Positions 26,891-36,096 of a stretch of DNA of 64,000 nt are shown here, piece after piece. The first letter of the stretch is position 1. The number at the start of each line of letters is the position of its first letter. Under the pieces are notes generated by a model. That model had not been told where the DNA came from and ran no database searches. It was given only the letters and a program-made list of their open reading frames with translations. The translations under genes and the position numbers were made by a program. The DNA comes from Geodermatophilus aquaeductus (GTDB taxonomy: Bacteria; Actinomycetota; Actinomycetes; Mycobacteriales; Geodermatophilaceae): positions 62,001-126,000 of the forward strand of contig NZ_FXTJ01000001.1 in the NCBI RefSeq assembly GCF_900182545.1, read 5' to 3'.

Positions 26891-28477
26891 TCAGCGGACA
26901 GGGGGCACGCGTGGTGCGGCGGAGACGGGGACGTGCGCGGTGCCGAGCTGCCGCTTGAGCACCTTGCCGACGGCGTTGCGCGGCAGCGCGGGGACGGCCA
27001 CGACCCGCTCGGGGACCTTGTGCGCGGCGAGCCGGTCGCCGGCCCAGGCCAGGACCTCGGCCTCCGTCGCGTCGTCCTCGGGCCGGAGGACGACGAAGCC
27101 GACGATGTGCTCCTCGCGCTCCGGGGTGCTGACGCCGACCACCGCGGCGTCGAGCACCGAGACGTGCTCGAGCAGGACGCGCTCCACCTCTGCGGCCGAG
27201 ACGTTGTCCACGCCGGGCTTGAGGACGTCCTCGGCCCGGCCCAGGAACTCCAGCGAGCCGTCGGGCAGGGCGCGCAGGTGGTCGCCGGTCGCCAGCCAGC
27301 CGTCGTGCAGGATCCGGCGCGTGTCCGCCTCGCGGCCCAGGTAGCCGGCCATCAGCGAGTGGCCGGGCACGCCCTGCACGAGCAGCTCCCCCGCCTCGCC
27401 GGGGGCGACCTCGGCGCCGTCGGGATCGACCAGGCGGGTGCGGACCCAGGGCGTGGGTCGGCCGACGGTCCCGGGGACGACCGGCCCGTGCACGGGGTCG
27501 CACAGCGTCGGCGCGAGGGTCTCCGTCAGGCCGTAGACCTGCACCAGCCGGGTCGCGAAGCGCTCCTCGAAGACCGCCCGCTCGTGCTCGGTCAGGTGCT
27601 GGGCGAAGAGGGTGAGCCGCAGGCCGCTGGTGTCCACGCCGCCGGGGCTGGCCCCGAGGACGGCCCGCACGTGCACGGCGAACAGGCTGGCCACGGTCGC
27701 CGAGACGTCCCGGGTCTGCTCCGCCCAGCGGGCCGGGTCGAACGCCGGCACGAGCGCCGCGGACGCGCCGGTGACGAAGGCCGACATCACCGAGTAGAGC
27801 AGCGCGTTGGCGTGCGAGAGGGGCAGCGTGACCAGCCAGCGGTCCTCGGCGCGCAGCCGGACGAGCTGGGCGACCGCCTCCCCGGCGAAGAGCAGGTTCG
27901 CGTGGGTGAGCATCACGCCCTTGGGCCACCCGCTGCTGCCGGAGGTGTAGAGGACGGCGAGCAGGTCGCCCGGGCCCGGCCGCGCGTCCGGGAGCTCCCC
28001 CTCGGCCAGGCCCGGCCGGACGTCCTCCCAGCAGATGGCGCCGTCGGCCGCTCCGCCGACGGTCACGACCTGGGCCAGCTCCGGGACCATCTCCGCGGCG
28101 GCGGCCACCACCGGCATGCGGTCGAGGGCCGTCACGCTGACGCGGCAGCCGGCGTGCGACATCACGTAGGCGACGTCGTCGACGGTCGACGACGGGTGCG
28201 TCGGCACCAGCACCGCGCCGAGGTGGGCGACGGCGAACAGGCAGACCAGCAGCTCCGGCACGTTGCCCAGCTGGACGTGCACCGGGTCGCCCCGGCCCAC
28301 GCCGAGCTGGGTGAGCAGGCGGGCCATGGCCCGGGACTCCAGCCACACGTCGTGGTAGGAGAGGACGGTCTGCTGCCCGCCGGGACCGACCCGCACGAGG
28401 AACGGCCGGCGCGGGTCGATCCCGGCCTGCCAGGTGAGCCGGTCGCCGACCGATCCCGACCGCCCCGGGGGGCTCAT
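26891..28477 (-). CDS. Acyl-CoA synthetase / AMP-dependent ligase (first of two in the locus)
   Basis: 528 residues, ANL superfamily. ATP-binding P-loop YTSGSSGWPKGV near residue 180, YGLTET (A5), DGWLATGDH (A7), and the C-terminal catalytic Lys in PRNAVGKVLKRQL. It activates a carboxylic acid to the AMP-ester and probably to the CoA thioester. Its start overlaps the GntR gene stop as ATGA. A second ligase of almost equal length (527 residues) sits in the divergent arm; the two share the ALPLFHAN/TLPLSHAN region and 'FAQ.LT..E', so they look like paralogues. Substrate not recognisable. Confidence 0.88.
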   Translation of the reverse strand: MSPPGRSGSVGDRLTWQAGIDPRRPFLVRVGPGGQQTVLSYHDVWLESRAMARLLTQLGVGRGDPVHVQLGNVPELLVCLFAVAHLGAVLVPTHPSSTVDDVAYVMSHAGCRVSVTALDRMPVVAAAAEMVPELAQVVTVGGAADGAICWEDVRPGLAEGELPDARPGPGDLLAVLYTSGSSGWPKGVMLTHANLLFAGEAVAQLVRLRAEDRWLVTLPLSHANALLYSVMSAFVTGASAALVPAFDPARWAEQTRDVSATVASLFAVHVRAVLGASPGGVDTSGLRLTLFAQHLTEHERAVFEERFATRLVQVYGLTETLAPTLCDPVHGPVVPGTVGRPTPWVRTRLVDPDGAEVAPGEAGELLVQGVPGHSLMAGYLGREADTRRILHDGWLATGDHLRALPDGSLEFLGRAEDVLKPGVDNVSAAEVERVLLEHVSVLDAAVVGVSTPEREEHIVGFVVLRPEDDATEAEVLAWAGDRLAAHKVPERVVAVPALPRNAVGKVLKRQLGTAHVPVSAAPRVPPVR

Positions 28478-29163
28478 CCCCGGGCCCCCGGGACCGCCGC
28501 GGCCTCCCGCTGCGCGGTCATGTCCAGGCCGACCGCCTCGTAGGCCGCGATCTCCCGCGCGATGGCGGTCCGGACGTCGGCGGGCCGTCCCGCCAGCAAC
28601 GCGCCGACCAGCGACCGGTGCACCGTCGCCAGTTCCTCGCGGTCCAGGCCGTCGCTCACCGCCAGCCGGTAGCGCGACGCCTGGTCGCGGACGACCCGCG
28701 CCGTGTTCCGGAGCCGCGTCGAGGGGCAGCCGCTCGCCGTCGCCTCGTAGAAGGCGCGGTAGGCGAGCTCGCGGGCCACCGGCGTGGTGCCGGCCTGCTC
28801 CAGCGTCGCCAGCAGGGTGGCCGACGTCGCCTCGACGAGTGCCCGCCACTCGGGGCCGCCGTGCTCCGCCGCCTGGGCCGCCGTCTCCGGCTCCAGGAGC
28901 CTCCGGAGCTCGGCCAGCTCGTCCCGGTCGCGGGCCGACAGCGGCGTCACCCGCGCACCCCGCTGCGCCGCGAACTCGACCAGACCCTCGCCGGCCAGCC
29001 GCTGCAGCGCCTCCCGCAGGGGCGTCGGGCTCACCGAGAAGCGCTCCGAGAGCGTGGCGGTGATCAGGCGCTCGCCGGGTGCGAGCTCGCCGTCGAGGAT
29101 GGCCTGCCGGATCTGGGCCTCGACCCAGTCGATCCGTGTCAGCGGTACGTCGTTCACGGGCAC
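28474..29163 (-). CDS. GntR family regulator, FCD (FadR-like) subgroup
   Basis: 229 residues. N-terminal winged helix-turn-helix with the GntR signature (IRQAILDGELAPGERLITATLSERFSVSPTPLREALQRL, about residues 18-56), then an all-helical FCD ligand domain with LAYRAFYEATASGC and a later histidine in ATVHRSLV. FCD regulators usually repress catabolic genes and release DNA on binding an organic acid, often with a bound metal. It lies inside the minus arm, 31 bases after the importer ATPase gene and overlapping the ligase start, so it probably controls this locus. The likely operator region is the AT-rich divergent spacer at 34408-34512. An in-frame GTG two codons downstream is an alternative start. 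Confidence 0.88.
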   Translation of the reverse strand: MPVNDVPLTRIDWVEAQIRQAILDGELAPGERLITATLSERFSVSPTPLREALQRLAGEGLVEFAAQRGARVTPLSARDRDELAELRRLLEPETAAQAAEHGGPEWRALVEATSATLLATLEQAGTTPVARELAYRAFYEATASGCPSTRLRNTARVVRDQASRYRLAVSDGLDREELATVHRSLVGALLAGRPADVRTAIAREIAAYEAVGLDMTAQREAAAVPGARG

Positions 29164-29194
29164 CAGACTGAACCCTCGCGTCTCGCGTCATCCG

Positions 29195-30031
29195 TCACAC
29201 CCGCCTCGCGACTCTCGGGACCGCGTCGAGCAGTGCCCGGGTGTAGTCCTCCTGCGGGTCGGACCACACCCGGTCGGCGTCGCCGGTCTCGACGATCGCG
29301 CCACGCCGCATGACGGCGACGCGGTGGCTGACGTGGCGGACGACCGCCAGGTCGTGGGAGATGAACAGGTAGCTGACCCCCAGCTCCCGCTGGAGGTCCT
29401 CGAGCAGCGTGATGATCGACGCCTGGGTCGAGACGTCGAGAGCCGACACCGCCTCGTCGCAGATGATCAGCCGGGGCTCCAGGGCCAGGGCTCGCGCGAT
29501 GGCCAGCCGCTGCCGCTGCCCCCCGGAGAACTCGTACGGGTAGCGCATCGCCGCGCGCCGGTCCAGGCCGACCTGGTCCAGCAGCTCGGCGGCGCGCCGG
29601 TGCCGCTCGCGGCGCCCGAGCCCGGAGGAGTACTTGAGCGGCTCGGCGATGACGTCGGCGACGATCCAGGAGGGGTCCAGGGAGGAGTACGGGTCCTGGA
29701 ACACCATCTGGACGTCGCGGCGCAGCTCCCGCAGCTCCTCCCGGCCGGCGGCGGTGACGTCGCGGCCGCCGAGGACCACGGTGCCTGCGTCGGGCTCGAT
29801 CAGCCGGGCGATCAGGCGGCCGGTCGTGCTCTTGCCCGAGCCGGACTCGCCGACGAGGCCGAGCGTGCGGCCGGCGCCCAGCTCGAAGGAGACGGCGTCG
29901 ACGGCGGTGAGGCGCTCCCGGGGCCGGCCGAGCAGGTCCCGCCGCGTGACGAACGTCCTGGTGAGGTCCCGGACGCTCAGCAGCGGTTCCGGCGCGGCCG
30001 GCTCCTTGCCCATCCGCAGCGGCTCGGCCAT
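29195..30031 (-). CDS. Oligopeptide/dipeptide-type ABC importer ATPase (DppF/OppF-like)
   Basis: 278 residues. Walker A GESGSGKST, Q-loop FQDPYSSLDP, signature FSGGQRQRLAIARAL, Walker B LIICDEAVSALD and the switch His in FISHDLAVVRH are all present. It pairs with the second ATPase encoded immediately upstream (TGATG overlap) to energise the two permeases. It is shorter at the C-terminus than typical OppF proteins and lacks the oligopeptide-transporter cysteine tail. Confidence 0.92.
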   Translation of the reverse strand: MAEPLRMGKEPAAPEPLLSVRDLTRTFVTRRDLLGRPRERLTAVDAVSFELGAGRTLGLVGESGSGKSTTGRLIARLIEPDAGTVVLGGRDVTAAGREELRELRRDVQMVFQDPYSSLDPSWIVADVIAEPLKYSSGLGRRERHRRAAELLDQVGLDRRAAMRYPYEFSGGQRQRLAIARALALEPRLIICDEAVSALDVSTQASIITLLEDLQRELGVSYLFISHDLAVVRHVSHRVAVMRRGAIVETGDADRVWSDPQEDYTRALLDAVPRVARRV

Positions 30032-31023
30032 CAGGAGATCCCCTGCAGCTCGATGTCGCGTGCCAGCAGGCAGCGGGCGCGGTGGCCGGCCAGGACCTCG
30101 TCGAGGCCCGGCGGGGTGACGTCGCACAGGCCCGCGACGGCGTGGTGGCACCGCGGGTGGAACCGGCAGCCGCCCGGGAGGTCGAGCGGGCCCGGCACCA
30201 GCCCGGGGATGCCGCGCAGCCGCTCCCGGCCGTGCTCGGCCGGCAGGCAGGCGAGCAGCCCCTCCGTGTAGGGGTGCTGCGGGTGCCAGAAGACCTCCTC
30301 CGTCGCCGCCTGCTCCACGACCTGCCCGGCGTACATGACGACGACGCGGTCGCTGATCTGGGAGATGACGCCCATGTCGTGCGTGACGAACAGGACGCCC
30401 ATGCCCAGGCGCTCCTGCAGGCCGGCGAGCAGCTCGAGGATCTGCTTCTGCACCGTGACGTCGAGCGCCGTGGTGGGCTCGTCGGCGATGAGCAGGTCCG
30501 GCTCGCACGCCAGCGCGATGGCGATCATCACGCGTTGCCGCATGCCGCCGGAGAAGGTGTGCGGGTAGTCGTCGACCCGCCGGGCCGCCTCGGGGATGCC
30601 GACCAGCTCCAGCAGCTCGACGGCCCGCCGGCGCGCCTGGCTCCGCGACGCGCCGCGGTGCCGGCGCAGGACCGCGGCGATCTGCTCGCCCACGCGGAAC
30701 GCGGGGTCCAGGCTCGTCATCGGCTCCTGGAAGATCATCGAGACGGCGTTGCCGCGGATGTCGCTGAGCTGGGACTCCGGCAGCCCCCGCAGTTCCCGGC
30801 CGTCGAGCCGGATGGAGCCTTCGGCGATGCGCGAGGACCGGGGCGGCAGCAGCCCCATGACCGCCAGCGACGTCACCGACTTCCCGCAGCCGGACTCACC
30901 GAGCAGCCCCAGGGTCTCCCCGCGCCCGATGGTGAACGACACGTCGTCGACCACCCGGGCCCAGCCCTGGGCCGTCGCGAACTCCACCGCGAGGCCCTCC
31001 ACCTCCAGCAGCGCGTCACTCAC
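30031..31023 (-). CDS. Oligopeptide/dipeptide-type ABC importer ATPase (DppD/OppD-like)
   Basis: 330 residues. Walker A GESGCGKSV, Q-loop FQEPMTSLDP, signature FSGGMRQRVMIAIAL, Walker B LLIADEPTTALD and switch His in VTHDMGVI. The C-terminal extension has the cysteine-rich region of this family (GGCRFHPRCHHAVAGLCDV), which in DppD homologues can hold an iron-sulfur cluster. Coupled to its neighbours on both sides by start/stop overlaps. Confidence 0.93.
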   Translation of the reverse strand: MSDALLEVEGLAVEFATAQGWARVVDDVSFTIGRGETLGLLGESGCGKSVTSLAVMGLLPPRSSRIAEGSIRLDGRELRGLPESQLSDIRGNAVSMIFQEPMTSLDPAFRVGEQIAAVLRRHRGASRSQARRRAVELLELVGIPEAARRVDDYPHTFSGGMRQRVMIAIALACEPDLLIADEPTTALDVTVQKQILELLAGLQERLGMGVLFVTHDMGVISQISDRVVVMYAGQVVEQAATEEVFWHPQHPYTEGLLACLPAEHGRERLRGIPGLVPGPLDLPGGCRFHPRCHHAVAGLCDVTPPGLDEVLAGHRARCLLARDIELQGIS

Positions 31024-31931
31024 TGGGTCGGCCTCCTGACCTCTCTGCCGAGCGAGTCCCGGACGCCGTCGCCGATCACGTTGAAGGCGAGGACCGTCAC
31101 GAGGATCGCCAGGCCGGGGATGAGCACCAGGTGCGGGCTCTGCTCGAAGAACCGGGTCGACCGGCCGAGCATCGAACCCCAGGACGAGTCGGGCGGCTGC
31201 ACGCCCAGGCCGAGGAAGCTGATGCTCGCCTCGAAGAGGATCGCGAAGCCCATGGCGAGGGAGATCTGCACGACGAGCGGCGAGAGCGCGTTGGGCAGCA
31301 CGTGCCCGGTGATGATCGCCCGCGACGTGCCGCCCACGCTGCGGGCCGCCTCGATGAAGGTCTCCTCGCGCACCGCCAGGGTGCTGGCGCGGGTGAGCCG
31401 GAAGAACTGCGGGGCGTAGACCAGCCCGATCGCGATCATCGCGCTGGTGAGGTCGGGCTCCAGGATGCCGACGATCGCCAGGGCCAGCAGGAGCGCGGGG
31501 ATGCTCATGACCGCGTCGGCGATCCGGCTGAGCACCACGTCCACCCAGCCCCGGAGGTACCCCGCGGCCAGGCCGAGGGGGACGCCGATGGCGATCCCGA
31601 TGGCCGTCGCCTGCACCGCCGCCAGCAGCGAGATCCGGCCGGCGTAGAGCAGCCGCGAGTACACGTCCCGACCGAGGTCGTCGGTGCCGAACCAGTGCTC
31701 GCCGTTGGGGGCCTGCAGGCGGTCGGTGAGCACCTGGGCGTCGGGGTCGTGCGTGGCCAGGAGCGGCGCCAGGAGGGCGGCCAGGGCGATGAGCACGACC
31801 ACCACGAGGGCGACGACGGCGGGCCGTTCCCGGCGGAAGCGGCGGACGAAGCGCTGCCGTGGTGACTCCGGCCGGTCGGTCAGCGGTCGTTCCCGCGCGC
31901 CGGCCGCGGTCGTCGGGCGGATGGTCGTCAC
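31020..31931 (-). CDS. ABC importer permease (DppC/OppC-like)
   Basis: 303 residues, six predicted membrane spans after a basic N-terminus (FVRRFRRERPAVVAL). Shows the conserved HWFGTDDLGRDVYSRLLYAGRISL segment and the EAA cytoplasmic loop (EAARSVGGTSRAIITGHVLPNALSPL) that docks on the ATPases. The GTG at 31931 overlaps the DppB-type permease stop as GTGA. Confidence 0.93.
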   Translation of the reverse strand: MTTIRPTTAAGARERPLTDRPESPRQRFVRRFRRERPAVVALVVVVLIALAALLAPLLATHDPDAQVLTDRLQAPNGEHWFGTDDLGRDVYSRLLYAGRISLLAAVQATAIGIAIGVPLGLAAGYLRGWVDVVLSRIADAVMSIPALLLALAIVGILEPDLTSAMIAIGLVYAPQFFRLTRASTLAVREETFIEAARSVGGTSRAIITGHVLPNALSPLVVQISLAMGFAILFEASISFLGLGVQPPDSSWGSMLGRSTRFFEQSPHLVLIPGLAILVTVLAFNVIGDGVRDSLGREVRRPTQ

Positions 31932-32872
31932 TGTGTACGCACCTTCGGGTTGACCAGGCCGTAGCTGACGTCCACGAGCAGGTTGACCAGCAGCACGATC
32001 ACCGTGATGACGAGGACGCAGCCCTGGATCACGGGGATGTCCCGGTCGAACACCGCGTCCACGGCCAGGGCGCCGACGCCGTTGAGGTTGAAGATGATCT
32101 CGACGACGGTGGCCAGGCCGAAGAGGCGGGCGACCTGCAGCCCCGCCACGGTGATGACGGGCATGGACGCGTTCTTCAGGGCGTACCGGCGGACGATGGT
32201 CGACGACCGCAGCCCCTTGGCCCGGTGGGTCCGGACGAAGTCCCGCTCCAGGACGTCGGACATGCTGGCGCGCATCTGCCGCGCGAGCTCGGCGGCCACC
32301 GCCGTCGCCAGCGTGACGGCCGGCAGGGCGATGCTGCGCAGCCACCCCACCGGGTCCTCCGTGAACGGCACGTATCCGCCGGAGGGGAACCACTCCAGCT
32401 TGAGCGCGAAGAAGGTGACGAGGAGCAGGCCGAGCCAGAAGTTGGGCACCGCCAGGCCCACCGAGGTCGTGACGGTGAGGATCCGGTCGGTCGGCCGTCC
32501 CTTCCGGGTCGCCGCCAGCGCGCCGATCGTCGTCCCCACGACGACGGCGAGGAGGAAGGCCACGAAGACCAGCGACAGCGTCACCGGCAGCCGGTCGGCG
32601 AGGGCGTCGGTGACCGAGTAGCTGGTGTAGAGCGACGTCCCGAGGTCGCCCTGCACCGCGTCGGCCAGCCAGCGCCCGTACCGCACGGGCACCGGGTCGT
32701 CGAGCCCCAGGTCCGCCCGGATGGCCTCCACCTGCTCGGGCGTCGCGGAGTCACCCGCGATCGCCAGGGCCGGGTCCCCGGGGATGACGAGGACCAGGCC
32801 CCACACCAGCAGGGTCACGATGAAGACCAGCGGGACGAGGGCGAGGAGCCGCCTCGCCACCATGCGGATCAT
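31928..32872 (-). CDS. ABC importer permease (DppB/OppB-like)
   Basis: 314 residues with the family N-terminus MIRMVARRLLALVPLVFIVTLLVW, the periplasmic loop GLDDPVPVRYGRWL and the EAA loop near THRAKGLRSSTIVRRYALKNASMPVI. About six membrane spans. The ATG at 32872 overlaps the stop of the solute-binding protein gene. Confidence 0.93.
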   Translation of the reverse strand: MIRMVARRLLALVPLVFIVTLLVWGLVLVIPGDPALAIAGDSATPEQVEAIRADLGLDDPVPVRYGRWLADAVQGDLGTSLYTSYSVTDALADRLPVTLSLVFVAFLLAVVVGTTIGALAATRKGRPTDRILTVTTSVGLAVPNFWLGLLLVTFFALKLEWFPSGGYVPFTEDPVGWLRSIALPAVTLATAVAAELARQMRASMSDVLERDFVRTHRAKGLRSSTIVRRYALKNASMPVITVAGLQVARLFGLATVVEIIFNLNGVGALAVDAVFDRDIPVIQGCVLVITVIVLLVNLLVDVSYGLVNPKVRTQ

Positions 32873-34407
32873 GCGCTCACCGTCACCCCGCGGAAGTCGA
32901 ACAGCCCGGTCAGCGTCGACTCCAGGCCGGAGACCTGCTCGGTGTGGACGAAGGTGTTGGTGGCGTTGCAGACGACGATCTGCGTGGCGTCCTCGACCAT
33001 GACCTCGGACAGCTCCTGGTAGGACGGCGCCCGGTCCTCCTGCGTGGTGGCCGACAGGCCCTCCACCGCCAGGCGGTCGATCTCCGGGTTGCTGTACCCG
33101 CCGGGGTTCAGCGTGCCCTGCGGGGAGAGGAGCGTCGCCACGGTCTTGGCCGGGTCGGTGGCGCCGGGCCAGTTGCTGAAGTACATGTCCGCCTCGCCGC
33201 CGACGAAGCGCGACAGCAGCTCGGTGGGCTCCAGCGACGTGACGGTCAGGTCGATGCCCACCTCCGCCAGCTGCGCCTGGATGGCCTCCAGCTGCGCCGT
33301 GTAGAAGGGCACGTTGATCACGACGGCGTTGAGCGCCAGGTCCTCCTGGCCGGCCTCGGCGAGCAGCTCGCGGGCACGGTCGGGGTCGTACTCGGGCGCC
33401 GCGATGTCGGGGTTGTGCGCCCAGTAGTCCTCGGGGAACAGCTGCGTGCTCGGCGTGCACCGGCCCGCCTGCAGCGCGTCGCTGATGCCCTGGCGGTCGA
33501 TGGCCAGGCTGATCGCCTCGCGCACGCGCTGGTCGGACAGAGCCGGGCCGCTCTTGTTGAGGAAGAGGGTGAAGGACCCCAGCGACGGCGCGGATTCCAC
33601 CGTGACCCCGGGCCCCTCGGCCGCCTCGACCTGGTCGGGGTTGAGCTGGGTGGCGTCGGCCTGACCGCCGCTGACCGAGCGCAGCCGCACCTCGGGGTCG
33701 AGCTGCATCTGGATCTCCAGGCCACCGAGGGTCTGGACGTCGGGGTCCCAGTAGTCCGCGGAGCGCTCGTACCGGATGACGACGCCGGGCTGGTGCTCGG
33801 TCACGCGGTAGGGGCCCGTCCCCACCGGCTGCAGGTCCAGGTCGGGGTTGGCGAAGGCGGCGGGGCTGACCATCATCCCGGCGCGGTCGGCCAGCAGCGC
33901 CGGCAGCGAGCCGGCGGGGGCGCCCAGCCGCAGGTCGACGGTCCGCTCGTCGACGACCACCGCCTCGGTCACCGCCGCGAGGTCGGCCTTGAGCGAGGAG
34001 TTCGGGAGGCTCTTGGCGCGGTCGATGTTGGCCTTGACCGCCTCGGCGTCGAACGGCGTGCCGTCGTGGAAGACGACCCCCTCGCGCAGCGTGAGGCGCA
34101 GCGTCCGGTCGTCGTCGGTGAACTCCCAGGACTCGGCGAGCATCGGCTGGAGCTCACCCTCGGGCGTCACGTCGACGAGCCGGTCGTAGACCGGGTACAG
34201 GTAGACGTTCACGAACTGGTTGGTCGTGGTCGCGGGGTCGTAGTTGCTCCCCGCCGGCGTCCCGAACGAGAAGCGCAGCACCGCGTTCTCGTCGGCCGGC
34301 CCGGCCGAGGCGCTGGCCTCCCCTCCCGCGGTCGAGCCCCCGTCCGAGCCGCAGGCGGCAGTCACGAGGGCGGCTGCCATCGCCACGGCGAGCATCCGGA
34401 TTCGCAT
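32869..34407 (-). CDS. ABC importer solute-binding lipoprotein (family 5, DppA-like)
   Basis: 512 residues. Lipoprotein signal with lipobox VTAACG (Cys near residue 19) followed by a Ser/Gly/Ala linker. The SBP family-5 body shows NVYLYPVYDRLVDVTPEGELQPMLAESWEF, LREGVVFHDGTPFDAEAVKANIDRAK, GTGPYRV and the C-terminal EADMYFSNWPGATDP. The family binds peptides, but also glutathione, opines, sugars and nickel chelates, so the ligand is open. The ATG at 34407 has AGGGAG upstream. First gene of the minus-strand arm, so it should be the most highly expressed component. Confidence 0.93.
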   Translation of the reverse strand: MRIRMLAVAMAAALVTAACGSDGGSTAGGEASASAGPADENAVLRFSFGTPAGSNYDPATTTNQFVNVYLYPVYDRLVDVTPEGELQPMLAESWEFTDDDRTLRLTLREGVVFHDGTPFDAEAVKANIDRAKSLPNSSLKADLAAVTEAVVVDERTVDLRLGAPAGSLPALLADRAGMMVSPAAFANPDLDLQPVGTGPYRVTEHQPGVVIRYERSADYWDPDVQTLGGLEIQMQLDPEVRLRSVSGGQADATQLNPDQVEAAEGPGVTVESAPSLGSFTLFLNKSGPALSDQRVREAISLAIDRQGISDALQAGRCTPSTQLFPEDYWAHNPDIAAPEYDPDRARELLAEAGQEDLALNAVVINVPFYTAQLEAIQAQLAEVGIDLTVTSLEPTELLSRFVGGEADMYFSNWPGATDPAKTVATLLSPQGTLNPGGYSNPEIDRLAVEGLSATTQEDRAPSYQELSEVMVEDATQIVVCNATNTFVHTEQVSGLESTLTGLFDFRGVTVSA

Positions 34408-34512
34408 CTCGTCTCCCTTGACAGGTGTGATCCACGCCATGTTTATATTCAATTGATTGTCCTGGCAAGACCTTCTTCGTCCCCGGCCCCGACCACCCCG
34501 GGAGTCCTCACC
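34408..34512. promoter_or_regulatory. AT-rich divergent promoter/operator of the catabolic locus
   Basis: A 105-base spacer between the solute-binding protein gene (minus) and the second ligase gene (plus). Bases 34440-34460 are strikingly AT-rich for this genome and contain the perfect palindrome TCAATTGA (34449-34456). On the plus strand TTGACA (34418-34423) and TTTATA (34442-34447) are 18 bases apart, a near-consensus sigma-70 promoter. On the minus strand TTGCCA and TATAAA flank the palindrome. A regulator bound at the palindrome would cover both promoters; the GntR/FCD protein of the locus is the obvious candidate. Confidence 0.6.
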
Positions 34513-36096
34513 GTGGAGCGCCGACAGCTGAGCTGGCCGTCCTTCGCCGGCCTGTGGTCCCGGGCCGTGCGCGACCACGCGGCCCGGCCGTTCCTCGTCT
34601 TCGAGACCGAGGAGGGCGATGTCCTCACGTGGACCTATGCGGAGTTCGACGCGCTCGTCGGCAGGACGGCCGCCGGGCTCGCCGCCCGCGGGGTGGGCAG
34701 GGGCGACCGGGTGCTGCTGGTCCTGCCGAACTCGGTGGCCTTCGTGGCCGTCTGGCTGGCCTGCGCGGTCCTGGGCGCGACCTTCAGCAGCAGCGATCCG
34801 CGGGCCCGCGCCCCGGAGCTCGCCCACCAGCACGAGCGCCTGCGGCCCCGCCTGGTCGTGTGCGGGACCGACCAGGCCCCGCAGGTGCCCGGTGGGGCGA
34901 CGGACGGCCGGACGGTCGTCGTGCCTTCGGCCGCCGACGTGACGGTGGGCGGCCTCGCCCGGGACGGCGGCTCCGCCGCGCCGGCGCCGGCGGTCACCGC
35001 CGAGGACGTCCTGAGCGTGCTGTTCACGTCGGGCACCACCTCGGCGCCCAAGGGGGTGGTCGTCAGCCAGGGGGTCTACGCCCACACCGGCGAGGTCATG
35101 GCCGAGGCCGCCCGGCTCGGTCCGCGCTCCCGCTTCCTCGTCGCGCTCCCCCTCTTCCACGCCAACGCCCAGTACTACTGCTTCGCCGCGGCCATCGCCG
35201 TCGGCGCCTCCGTCGCCCTGGTGCCGGCCTTCTCCGCGACGCGGTACCTCTCCCAGCTCGAGCGGCTGGAGGCCACGCACGCCTCGCTGTTCGCCGCGCC
35301 GCTGCGGATGGTGCTGGCCCGGGGCGGGGACCGTCCGCTGCGCCGGCCGCTCGAGCACCTGTGGTTCGCCCAGGACCTCACCGCGGACGAGTACGACCGG
35401 GTGACCCGGCTGGTCGGCTGCCGGCCGCGGCAGCTCTACGGCATGACCGAGACCGGCCCCGCGGTGCTCAGCCAGCCGCCGGAGGGCGCCGGCCCGGCAG
35501 GCCTCGGCGGCGTCACGCCCGGGTGCCTCGTCCGCCTGGGCGACCTGGCCTCCGGCGCGCCGCTCCCCCTGCCCGCGCACGGCGAGATCCAGGTCGGGGG
35601 CCTGCCCGGGCGCACGGTCTTCACCGGCTACCTCGACGACCCCTCCGCCAGCGACGGCGTCGTCACGGCGCGGGAGGCCGACGGGCGGATCTGGTTCCGC
35701 ACCGGCGACCGGGCCACCGTCGCCGCCGACGGCACGTGGTCGTTCTCCGGGCGGAGCAGCGAGCAGCTCAAGGTGGCCGGTGAGAACGTCTCGGCCGTCG
35801 AGATCGAGCAGGTCATCGCCCGCCACCCCGGCGTCTTCGAGGTCGCCGTCACCGCCCGTCCGGACCCGCTCCGGACCGAGGTCCCGGTGGCCCACGTGGT
35901 GCCGGCGGGGGTGCCCGGACCCGACCTCGCCGCCTCGGTGCTCGCCTGGTGCGCCGAGAACCTCTCCCCCGCCAAGCGTCCGCACGAGGTCCTGCTCGTC
36001 GAGGAGCTCCCCCGGACCTCCGTCGGCAAGATCCGCAAGTTCCTGCTCACGGCCGAGGGTCGGCCGGAGTCCGGACCCCAGGAGGCACGACCATGA
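34513..36096 (+). CDS. Acyl-CoA synthetase / AMP-dependent ligase (second of two in the locus)
   Basis: 527 residues, ANL superfamily. P-loop FTSGTTSAPKGV near residue 178, YGMTETGP, a GDRATV segment for A7, and catalytic Lys in PRTSVGKIRKFLL near the C-terminus. It activates a carboxylate, presumably for CoA ligation. The GTG at 34513 has GGGAG about 9 bases upstream. First gene of the plus-strand arm, overlapping the FAH-family gene as ATGA. Paralogous to the ligase at 26891-28477; having two may mean that two acids, or two stages of one pathway, need activation. Confidence 0.88.
   Translation: MERRQLSWPSFAGLWSRAVRDHAARPFLVFETEEGDVLTWTYAEFDALVGRTAAGLAARGVGRGDRVLLVLPNSVAFVAVWLACAVLGATFSSSDPRARAPELAHQHERLRPRLVVCGTDQAPQVPGGATDGRTVVVPSAADVTVGGLARDGGSAAPAPAVTAEDVLSVLFTSGTTSAPKGVVVSQGVYAHTGEVMAEAARLGPRSRFLVALPLFHANAQYYCFAAAIAVGASVALVPAFSATRYLSQLERLEATHASLFAAPLRMVLARGGDRPLRRPLEHLWFAQDLTADEYDRVTRLVGCRPRQLYGMTETGPAVLSQPPEGAGPAGLGGVTPGCLVRLGDLASGAPLPLPAHGEIQVGGLPGRTVFTGYLDDPSASDGVVTAREADGRIWFRTGDRATVAADGTWSFSGRSSEQLKVAGENVSAVEIEQVIARHPGVFEVAVTARPDPLRTEVPVAHVVPAGVPGPDLAASVLAWCAENLSPAKRPHEVLLVEELPRTSVGKIRKFLLTAEGRPESGPQEARP

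Noticed and set aside
34413-34460. Upstream start for the solute-binding protein gene within the AT-rich spacer
   Set aside because: It would destroy the lipoprotein signal and the Shine-Dalgarno AGGGAG sits correctly for the ATG at 34407.
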